64,000 bases of DNA from Eikenella glucosivorans. Its GTDB lineage: Bacteria; Pseudomonadota; Gammaproteobacteria; Burkholderiales; Neisseriaceae. Below are positions 7,806-14,781 of the stretch, piece by piece. Position 1 is the stretch's first letter. Each line of letters begins with the position of its first letter. Location: NCBI RefSeq assembly GCF_016025525.2, contig NZ_JACSGR010000008.1, forward strand, positions 110,469 through 174,468, written 5' to 3'. The notes under the pieces are model-generated. The model made no database searches. It had not been told where the DNA came from and saw only the letters and a list, made by a program, of their open reading frames with translations. The translations under genes were made by a program, and so were the position numbers.

Positions 7806-8695
7806 ATGCATTCCCGCCGCACCTTCCTCCAAACCGCCGCAGCCGCCATACTGTCCGCCTGCTCCACCGCCGTATCCGCACGCTCGCCCCGAGCGGGCAG
7901 GGCGGACAGCCCACAATATCTCGCCCACGAAAGGAAACCCGCCATGAACACCATCTCCCATCTCGGCGCCGACCTGTTCTACCGCACCGGCGGCCCAGCC
8001 GGCGCGCCCGCCCTCCTGCTGCTGCACGGCGGCTTGGGCTCGGCGGAAGACTTCGCCGCCCTCATGCCCGAGCTGCAACGGCACTTTTTTACCATCGAAA
8101 CCGACACGCGCGGCCACGGCCGTTCCACCCGCGGCAGTGTCCCGCTCACCTACGCCCAGATTGCCGACGACGCCCGCCATCTGGCCGACGCGCTCGGTTT
8201 GCGCGCCTACCACCTGTTCGGCTTTTCCGACGGAGGCACGGCGGCCTACCGCTTGGCCGCCGCCGATGCGCGGGTGCAGTCCGTGCTCACTGTGGGCGCG
8301 TCGTGGCACAGCCGCCAGCTTGCCGCCGTGCGCGAGATGTTCGAAAGCCTCACGCCCGAATTTTTCCGCGAAAATATGGCCGCGCAAGTGGCTGCCTACG
8401 AAAAACTGAACCCGCAGCCCGACCTGCCCGCGCTCGCCGCCGCCTTGAAACAGCTGTGGCTGGACACTTCGGCCACCGGCTATCCAAACGAAGCCGTTGC
8501 CCGAATCCAAGCCCCCGTGCTGGCCGCGCGCGGCGAGGGCGACTTCCTGCTGTCGCTCAACGATTTGGCCGACTTGCGCTGCGCACCGTGCTGCCCGAAG
8601 CGCACCTGATGAATGTGCCATTCGCGCAGCACGAAGCCATCAAAGAACAGCCCGCCATCCTGTGGGCGGCAGCCAAAGCGTTTTACCGTTTGTAA
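7806..8695 (+). pseudogene. Alpha/beta hydrolase with Tat-lipoprotein leader, frameshifted near its 3' end
   Basis: The gene encodes an alpha/beta-hydrolase fold enzyme with the oxyanion region LLLLHGGLG and the nucleophile elbow GFSDGG. The leader has a twin-arginine motif and a lipobox (SRRTFLQTAAAAILSAC), so the product would be an exported lipoprotein. A second possible start is the ATG at 7944, after AAAGGAAA. The frame ends at 8607-8609 in a basic cysteine-rich tail (CAPCCPKRT). The expected continuation (TVLPEAHLMNVPFAQHEAIK to KAFYRL) is present in another frame and stops at 8695. One missing base near 8575 explains this. The substrate is unknown. Confidence 0.75.
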
Positions 8696-8796
8696 ACACC
8701 TTATCCATATTTTCAGGTAGCCTCCAGCCGGCCGCCGGAAGGCTACCTGAAAACCGCAACCCAGCTCAAACCAGCTATTTTCTGAAAGGATTCCCC

Positions 8797-9456
8797 ATGC
8801 TTCTCACCCGCCAGCAAGCCCTCGCCATTTTCCGCCGCCGCGTGTCCACCCGCTATTACGACCCCGCGCGCAAAATCAGTGCCGAAGACTTTGCCGCCAT
8901 CCTCGATTTCGGCCGCCTCTCGCCCAGCTCCGTCGGCAGCGAGCCGTGGCGCTTCCTGGTGGTGCAGAATGCCGGGCTGCGCGAGCAGATCAAACCCGTG
9001 GCCTGGGGCATGCAGACCGCCATTGCCGAAGCCAGCCACCTCGTGATCCTGCTGGCGAAAAAACACGCCCGCTACGATAGCCCCTTTTTCAGCGAACTGA
9101 TGAGCCGGCGCGGCTTCACGCCCGAGCAGCGCGCCGCCGCCCTCGAACGCTACCGCAGCTTTCAAACCCACGACATGCCCATCGCCGATAACGAACGCGC
9201 CCTATTCGACTGGGCCAGCAAGCAAACTTACATTGCGCTGGCCAATATGCTCACCGGTGCCGCCATGCTCGGCATCGATTCCTGCCCGATCGAAGGCATG
9301 GACTACGCCGCCGTGGAAAACATCCTGGCCGAAGCCGGGCTGCTCGATCCCGCCGAATACGGCGTATCTGTGGCCGCCACATTCGGCTACCGCGCCCGCG
9401 ACATTTCGCCGAAACCGCGCCGCGACGCTGCCGAAACCGTGGTGTGGGCGGAATAG
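8797..9456 (+). CDS. Nitroreductase family NAD(P)H-dependent oxidoreductase
   Basis: This is a 219-residue flavoprotein of the NfsB type, which reduces nitro-compounds or quinones with FMN. The FMN-binding N-terminal pattern is present (RRRVSTRYYDP, then DFGRLSPSSVGSEPWRFLVV). The C-terminal pattern (ANMLTGAAMLGIDSCPIEGM and VAATFGYRARD) is also complete. The ATG at 8797 follows GAAAGGA. The frame is open further upstream only because it runs through the end of the broken hydrolase. The physiological substrate cannot be read from sequence. Confidence 0.9.
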   Translation: MLLTRQQALAIFRRRVSTRYYDPARKISAEDFAAILDFGRLSPSSVGSEPWRFLVVQNAGLREQIKPVAWGMQTAIAEASHLVILLAKKHARYDSPFFSELMSRRGFTPEQRAAALERYRSFQTHDMPIADNERALFDWASKQTYIALANMLTGAAMLGIDSCPIEGMDYAAVENILAEAGLLDPAEYGVSVAATFGYRARDISPKPRRDAAETVVWAE

Positions 9457-9695
9457 GGCGCCCGATTGCGCGGAAGGTTTCAGTTTCGCAGAAGCCCGTA
9501 CCGTTTGTTTTCAGATAGCCTGTTTGCCATGCAGGCTACTTGAAAATCCGGCATAGCGTTGCCGCAAACGCCAGGCCGACTAAGGAAACTTCGGATTGCC
9601 TTCAGCAGAAAGTTTAACTGCGCTGAAGCCACATTTTGGTTTTCAGGTAGCCTCCAAGCGCAGGCAAAACGCCGCCCATCCCATAAGGAAACCGC

Positions 9696-10448
9696 ATGAG
9701 CGCCCCCATCTGCCTCTACCACCCGCTGCACACCCTCAAGCCCTTCGGCGAAAACATCTGGATTGCCGACGGCGGCATCGTCCGCATGGCCTTCCCGCTC
9801 GGCGTGCGCATCCCCTTCAGCACCCGCATGACCGTGGTGCGCCTCTCCGACGGCGGCCTGTGGTGCCACTCGCCCATCGAGCCTGCGCCCGAACTTTTGG
9901 CGCAAATCAACGCGCTGGGCGAAGTGCGCCACCTCGTGTCGCCCAACCGCATCCACTATGCCCACATCGCCGCCTGGAAAACGCACTACCCGCAAGCCGT
10001 AGCCTGGGCCAGCCTCGGCGTGCGCGAACGGGCAAAATCCCAGCACATCCCCGTCTCCTTCGATGCCGACCTAGGCAGCGCCGCCCCGCCGCAATGGGCG
10101 GCCGACATTGCGCAATTGCCCTTCCTCGGCAGCCGCGCCATGACCGAAACCGTTTTCTTCCACCGCGCCAGCCGCACGCTCATCCTGGCCGACCTCATCG
10201 AAAACTTCGAAGCAGACCGATTCCCCAGCCGATTTTGGGCGGGCGTGATGAAACTCGCCGGCCTTGCCGCGCCCAATGGCACAACCCCGCCCGACTGGCG
10301 CGCCACCTTCACCGACCGCGCCGCCGCCCGCCAAAGCCTCGCGCAAATGCTGGCCTGGCAGCCGAAAAAAATCATCCTCGCCCACGGCCGCTGCTGCGAA
10401 GCAAACGGCACGGCAGAGCTGCGCCGCGCGTTTGGGTGGTTGATATAA
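9696..10448 (+). CDS. DUF4336 domain protein (metallo-beta-lactamase-like)
   Basis: The 250-residue protein contains ENIWIADGGIVRMAFPLGVR, then STRMTVVRLSDGGLWCHSPI and HLVSPNRIHYAHIAAWK. This order is characteristic of DUF4336, a family that looks like a reduced metallo-beta-lactamase fold without the full HxHxDH metal set. A later LILADLIENF and KKIILAHGRCCE complete it. No signal peptide is present. Its biochemical role is unknown; it is a single gene between uptake sequences. Confidence 0.85.
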   Translation: MSAPICLYHPLHTLKPFGENIWIADGGIVRMAFPLGVRIPFSTRMTVVRLSDGGLWCHSPIEPAPELLAQINALGEVRHLVSPNRIHYAHIAAWKTHYPQAVAWASLGVRERAKSQHIPVSFDADLGSAAPPQWAADIAQLPFLGSRAMTETVFFHRASRTLILADLIENFEADRFPSRFWAGVMKLAGLAAPNGTTPPDWRATFTDRAAARQSLAQMLAWQPKKIILAHGRCCEANGTAELRRAFGWLI

Positions 10449-10514
10449 TGCCGTGAGGCTACCTGAAAAGTCAGGCAAACCTACCGCCGTTTTACACCAA
10501 GCAAGGAATCCAGT

Positions 10515-11204
10515 ATGCAAACCATCGGCATCATCGGCGGCATGAGCCCCGAAAGCACCGTGCTCTACTACCAAGCCATCAACCGCGAAACCAACCGCCG
10601 CCTGGGCGGCAACCGCAGCGCCAAAATCATCCTCGACAGCGTGGATTTCGAAGACATTGTGCGCCTGCAGGCCGCCGGCGATTGGGCGGCCGCCGGGCAA
10701 TATCTGGCCGCCAGTGCGCGCAAACTGCAAGCCGCCGGTGCGGACTTCCTGCTGCTGACCACCAACACCATGCACAAAGTCACCCCGGCCATCAAACAGG
10801 CGGTGCGCATCCCGCTGCTGCATATTGTGGATGCCACCGCCGCCGTTATCAAACGGCAAGGCCTGCACACTGTCGGCCTGCTCGGCACCCGCTTCACCAT
10901 GAGCGACGGCTTCTACACCGAGCGTATGGCGGCGCAGGGCGTGCGCTGCGTCGTGCCGGGCGCCGCCGAGCAGGATGAAATCCACCGCATTATTTTTGAG
11001 GAATTATGCCGCAACCAAATCCGCCCCGAATCGGCACGCTGTTTCCAAAGCGTTATCCGAGGCCTGCAGGGGCAGGGCGCGCAAGGCATCATCCTCGGCT
11101 GCACCGAAATCTGCCTGATTGTGCACGAGGCCGACACGCTGCTGCCGGTGTTCGACAGCACGGCGATTCATGCGCTGGCGGCGGTGGAGGCGGCATTGGG
11201 CTGA
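10515..11204 (+). CDS. Aspartate/glutamate racemase family protein
   Basis: This is a 229-residue enzyme of the PLP-independent Asp/Glu racemase family, closest in motifs to E. coli YgeA. The N-terminal phosphate/carboxylate loop is GIIGGMSPEST. The first catalytic position is Thr in LLLTTNTMHKV rather than Cys, and the second is Cys in GCTEI. The Thr/Cys pair is what E. coli YgeA carries, so the protein may racemise amino acids other than aspartate or glutamate. It is a single gene; an uptake sequence and a GC-rich hairpin follow. Confidence 0.88.
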   Translation: MQTIGIIGGMSPESTVLYYQAINRETNRRLGGNRSAKIILDSVDFEDIVRLQAAGDWAAAGQYLAASARKLQAAGADFLLLTTNTMHKVTPAIKQAVRIPLLHIVDATAAVIKRQGLHTVGLLGTRFTMSDGFYTERMAAQGVRCVVPGAAEQDEIHRIIFEELCRNQIRPESARCFQSVIRGLQGQGAQGIILGCTEICLIVHEADTLLPVFDSTAIHALAAVEAALG

Positions 11205-11306
11205 TGGGCGGGAGTACGGGTTTGCCGCACGGAATGGCGGCTACCTGAAAACTCCGGCTTTTGCAGAGCAAAAACGGCAGCAGGTTGCAGAAAGGGTTTG
11301 CGGCAA

Positions 11307-11340
11307 GAAAAAAGCCCCGGCCGGGAAGGCTGGGGCTTTA
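11307..11340. terminator. GC-rich hairpin terminator between convergent racemase and rnfB-like genes
   Basis: AAGCCCCGGCC (11312-11322) pairs with GGCTGGGGCTT (11328-11338). A six-base A run on the left becomes a U tract for minus-strand transcripts, so it terminates the RnfB-like gene best and may also stop the racemase transcript. Confidence 0.75.
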
Positions 11341-11424
11341 TGTTTGGGCAGGATGTTTTGACTATATGGAAGCCTGTGTTTCGGCTTCGCAGAGGCTGGC
11401 GTTTTCAGGTAGCCTGCGGCGGGT

Positions 11425-12273
11425 TTAGCTTGGGGATTGGGCTTCTTCTTCGGCTTTGCGCTGGCGCAGATAGTCGCGGGCGGCGGCTTTTTCGGCTTCG
11501 TTGCCGTAGCGGAGGTTTTTGAGGGCGCGGCGGTAGGCGGCTTGCTGTTGGGCGGCGGCGATTTCTTGGCGGCGGAAGTTTTCGCGGTTGGCAGGCACGG
11601 CGCGTTGGCTTTGTTGGGCTTGGGCGCTGGCCATGGCGCGGGCGATGAGGTCGGCGGGGTTGAAGGCGGGTTTGGCCGGGCCGGCGGTTGGGGAGGGGCT
11701 TGGTGCGGCGGCTTGGGCGGCTGCGGCGCGTTCGGCGAGGTGTGCTTGGCGTTCGGCGGCGAGGCGCTGCTGGCGGTGGATGCGCTGTTGGTGGCGCTGT
11801 TTGGCGTGGTCGGCGGCGGCACGGCGGGGGTCGGCGCTTTGGGCGGCGGCACCGGCACGGGGCAGGAAGGGGTCGGCCACGGGGCGCATGTCGATGCAGT
11901 CCACGGGGCAGGGCGGCAGGCAGAGCCCGCAGCCGGTGCATTCGTCTGCCAGCACGGTGTGCATGAGTTTGGAGGCGCCGAGAATGGCGTCGACGGGGCA
12001 GGCTTTGATGCAGGCGGTGCAGCCGATGCAGGCGGCTTCGTCGATATGGGCGAGGGCTTTTGCGTCGGCTTTTTCGGGCTGGGCGAGGGGTAGGGGCGGG
12101 GTGTGCAGCAGGGCGGCGAGCTCGTGCATCACGATTTCGCCGCCGGGCGGGCAGAGGTTGATGGGGGCTTCTCGGCGCGCCATGGCTTGGGCGTAGGGGG
12201 CGCAGCCGTCGTAGCCGCATTGGCGGCATTGGGTTTGCGGCAGCAGGGCTTCGATTTGGCTGGCGGTGGGCAT
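11425..12273 (-). CDS. RnfB/RsxB-like iron-sulfur protein, stand-alone
   Basis: The N-terminal 4Fe-4S domain (CRQCGYDGCAPYAQAM plus a downstream Cys in NLCPPGG) is that of RnfB, followed by two ferredoxin clusters: CIGCTACIKACP and CTGCGLCLPPCP. RnfB normally has an N-terminal membrane helix and sits with rnfACDGE. Here the helix is absent (the protein starts MPTASQIEALLPQTQC) and no other rnf gene is in the window. The last 130 residues are Ala/Gln/Arg-rich and helical, with basic repeats, and are not part of the usual domain. It may be a soluble electron carrier. Confidence 0.85.
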   Translation of the reverse strand: MPTASQIEALLPQTQCRQCGYDGCAPYAQAMARREAPINLCPPGGEIVMHELAALLHTPPLPLAQPEKADAKALAHIDEAACIGCTACIKACPVDAILGASKLMHTVLADECTGCGLCLPPCPVDCIDMRPVADPFLPRAGAAAQSADPRRAAADHAKQRHQQRIHRQQRLAAERQAHLAERAAAAQAAAPSPSPTAGPAKPAFNPADLIARAMASAQAQQSQRAVPANRENFRRQEIAAAQQQAAYRRALKNLRYGNEAEKAAARDYLRQRKAEEEAQSPS

Positions 12274-12633
12274 GGCGGGCGGGGAGGAAGGGAAGGGCGG
12301 AAGGGCGGGATTTTAGCATGCGGACGTGGCGGGATGCTGTTTGGGTTTTGCTTGGCCGCCGCGTGCCTTGTTTGCTTTAATTTTGTTCGGGCTACCTGAA
12401 AAGTTCTGGGGCGGGTGGTGGGAAGTAATAAAGGTTGATTGTTGATTGATTTTCTTTGGGAATAGGTTTCAGGTAGCCTTTGAAGGCTACCTGAAAAATG
12501 GGTGACTTTGAAACTGAAGCCGGCCTGTGGCGTACCGCCTTATCCAGCGGGAAAGGGATGGTTTGCAGCCGGAATTTGAGGCTACCTGAAAAGTTCGGCA
12601 GGATTTTTCAGGTAGCCTCGGATGCCCGGCGGG
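12274..12633. other. Intergenic region with five uptake-sequence arms
   Basis: This 360-base gap between rnfB-like and nrdB holds uptake-sequence arms near 12391, 12469, 12484, 12580 and 12607. The last two (12580-12618) form an inverted pair just past nrdB and are its likely terminator; 12469 and 12484 lie back to back. I see no gene. Confidence 0.6.
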
Positions 12634-13767
12634 CTACAGCTCGAAATCGCCCAAATCTTCGGCATTGACTTCGGCGTCGATCTGGCCGATGAGGTAGGAG
12701 GAGATTTCCACTTCCTGCGGGGCAACCTGTACGTTGTCGGAGGAGAGCCAGGCGTTGATCCAAGGGATCGGGTTTTGCGCGGAGGCGGGGAAGGCGGGCT
12801 GGAGGCCGACGGCCTGCATGCGCAGGTTGGTAATATATTCAACGTATTGGCAGAGGATGTCTTTGTTTAGGCCGATCATGGAGCCGTCTTTAAACAGGTA
12901 TTCGGCCCATTCTTTTTCCTGCAGGGCGGCTTTTTTAAACAGCTCGAAGCAGTCTTGCTCTAGTTCGGCGGCGATTTCGGCCATTTCGGGGTCGTCGGCG
13001 CCGGCACGCATCAGGTTGAGCATATGCTGGGTGCTGGTGAGGTGCAGGGCTTCATCGCGGGCAATTAGCTTGATGATTTTGGCGTTGCCTTCCATCAGCT
13101 CGCGCTCGGCAAAGGCAAACGAACAGGCGAAGGAAACATAAAAACGGATGGCTTCGAGTACATTGACGCACATCAGGCAGAGGTAGAGCTTTTTCTTAAG
13201 CTCGCGCAGGTTGACCACGATGGTTTTGCCGTTTACGCGGTGTTCGCCTTCGCCCAAGAGATTGTAATATTGGGTATATTCGATCAAATCATCGTAATAG
13301 CAGGCGATGTCTTCCGCGCGGGCGATGATGTATTCGTTCTGTACGATGTCGTCGAACACGATGGAGGGGTCGTTGACGATATTGCGGATGATGTGGGTAT
13401 AGCTGCGCGAATGGATGGTTTCGCTGAAGCTCCACGTTTCAATCCAAGTTTCCAGCTCGGGAATGGACACCAAGGGCAGCAAAGCCACGTTTGGACTGCG
13501 GCCTTGGATGGAGTCGAGCAGGGTCTGATATTTTAAGTTGCTGATGAAAATATGCTTTTCGTGTTCGGGCAGATTCGCATAGTCGATACGGTCGCGCGAC
13601 ACGTCGATTTCTTCCGGCCGCCAGAAAAACGACAGTTGTTTTTCAATCAGTTTTTCAAATACTTCGTATTTCTGCTGGTCGTAGCGGGCAACGTTTACCG
13701 GCTGACCGAAAAACATCGGCTCTTTGAGCGCGTCGTTTTGGGTTTTGGAAAAGGTGCTGTAGGACAT
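12634..13767 (-). CDS. nrdB: Class Ia ribonucleotide reductase, beta subunit
   Basis: NrdB carries the di-iron tyrosyl radical that NrdA uses to reduce ribonucleoside diphosphates. The 377 residues are closely similar to E. coli NrdB from the start (KEPMFFGQPVNVARYDQQKY) through FWRPEEIDVSRDRIDYANLP and SFSETIHSRSYTHIIRNIVN to the NrdA-binding tail (NAEDLGDFEL). Homology favours the ATG at 13767 (MSYSTFSKTQND); an in-frame ATG at 13788 has a slightly better ribosome binding site. NrdB is separated from nrdA by a foreign AT-rich gene. A possible radical-maintenance ferredoxin lies at 53178-53501. Confidence 0.97.
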   Translation of the reverse strand: MSYSTFSKTQNDALKEPMFFGQPVNVARYDQQKYEVFEKLIEKQLSFFWRPEEIDVSRDRIDYANLPEHEKHIFISNLKYQTLLDSIQGRSPNVALLPLVSIPELETWIETWSFSETIHSRSYTHIIRNIVNDPSIVFDDIVQNEYIIARAEDIACYYDDLIEYTQYYNLLGEGEHRVNGKTIVVNLRELKKKLYLCLMCVNVLEAIRFYVSFACSFAFAERELMEGNAKIIKLIARDEALHLTSTQHMLNLMRAGADDPEMAEIAAELEQDCFELFKKAALQEKEWAEYLFKDGSMIGLNKDILCQYVEYITNLRMQAVGLQPAFPASAQNPIPWINAWLSSDNVQVAPQEVEISSYLIGQIDAEVNAEDLGDFEL

Positions 13768-13805
13768 GACTAGGTGTTCGCAGGACATGGCGGGTCTCTT
13801 TAAGT

Positions 13806-13855
13806 TAGAATCTATTAAATTATTACTTAATAAATTTAAAATTTAGAATCTATTG
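13806..13855. repeat. 12-base direct repeat flanking an AT-rich spacer upstream of nrdB
   Basis: TTAGAATCTATT occurs at 13806-13817 and again at 13844-13855, with a very AT-rich spacer of 26 bases. It lies between the nrdB start and the 3' end of the Abi_alpha gene, so it may mark one edge of the inserted segment or hold the nrdB promoter. Confidence 0.6.
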
Positions 13856-13862
13856 CGTAAAT

Positions 13863-14720
13863 TTATTCACAACAAATATTAACAAATGTTTTACCAAGAG
13901 ATGTCAATTTACATGTTCCTTTTCTTAATATTACGCTTCTTTCTTTTAAACAATCCTCAATAAAGTCAGAAGAATATCCAATAGATAATGCTAATTCTTC
14001 TTTTGACATAATCTGTAATTGTTTCTGTATAGAATTTTTTAATTCATTGATTTGATTATATTTACTTAAATAAAAATATAGATTTGTAGTATAAAATTCT
14101 CCATATTTTTCATCCATTGTATATTTTCGTGTTAAATCCACTTGAATCAAACCAAGATGTGCTAAATTGTCCAAAGATATAGAGTTTTTCTTAATATTCT
14201 CTTCTCCAAATGCTAAACATATTACATCACTAAGAGTTAAATCTCCATCAAGATACGTCATATAATATTCGCCAACGGCTATTTCGTTCAAATTTTCTTT
14301 GATAAATTTAAGTAATCTAGCATCATGTGAAGAAAGTGATTTCAGTTTTTCAACAAACCCATTATGGATAATTTCATTATTTCTATTATCAAATGAAGAA
14401 GCTACTAATTTTGCAAACATTTTTCTTAGTTCATTTTCTTCTAAATAATACTGAGCAGCCTCCATTGCTGGACCTAAGATACTCATCTTGGGTTCTTGAA
14501 TATTTTCAGCAGGGATATCTTCTAATTCTCTATTAATTTTTCTCGAAAAATCTTCTATTTCAGTTCTTCTTTTAATTTCTTGTTTTTCAAGCCAATTATC
14601 AATAGTTCCAAAAACCTGCTTCCAGATTAAATTAAATGTGTGTGCAGGGGCTTCAGCCCCTTTTGTTATCAAGGTAGTGGCACCTGCCGTTATCACAGAA
14701 GTAATAATTGTGGCATCCAT
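13863..14720 (-). CDS. Abortive-infection-alpha (Abi_alpha / DUF4393) family protein
   Basis: The 285-residue protein opens with a short hydrophobic stretch (IITSVITAGATTLITKGAEA). A helical region carrying the family pattern follows: PKMSILGPAMEAAQYYLEEN, then ELRKMFAKLVASSFD and SSHDARLLKFIKEN. This is the arrangement of DUF4393, named Abi_alpha because members occur in abortive phage infection contexts. The rest is charged and helical. The ATG at 14720 is preferred over a TTG at 14735. Base composition is far more AT-rich than any neighbour and the gene contains no uptake sequence. It separates nrdA from nrdB, which points to horizontal acquisition. The antiphage role is inferred from the family only. 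Confidence 0.8.
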   Translation of the reverse strand: MDATIITSVITAGATTLITKGAEAPAHTFNLIWKQVFGTIDNWLEKQEIKRRTEIEDFSRKINRELEDIPAENIQEPKMSILGPAMEAAQYYLEENELRKMFAKLVASSFDNRNNEIIHNGFVEKLKSLSSHDARLLKFIKENLNEIAVGEYYMTYLDGDLTLSDVICLAFGEENIKKNSISLDNLAHLGLIQVDLTRKYTMDEKYGEFYTTNLYFYLSKYNQINELKNSIQKQLQIMSKEELALSIGYSSDFIEDCLKERSVILRKGTCKLTSLGKTFVNICCE

Positions 14721-14781
14721 AATATCTATATCCAATTTTTTTATAAAGGTTTAAATATTTTCAAAATAGTCGTCAATATGT

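Noticed and set aside
7944..8609. Cytoplasmic hydrolase starting at the internal ATG 7944
   Set aside because: Possible because AAAGGAAA precedes it, but the upstream in-frame twin-arginine and lipobox leader is too well formed to ignore; kept as an alternative start only.
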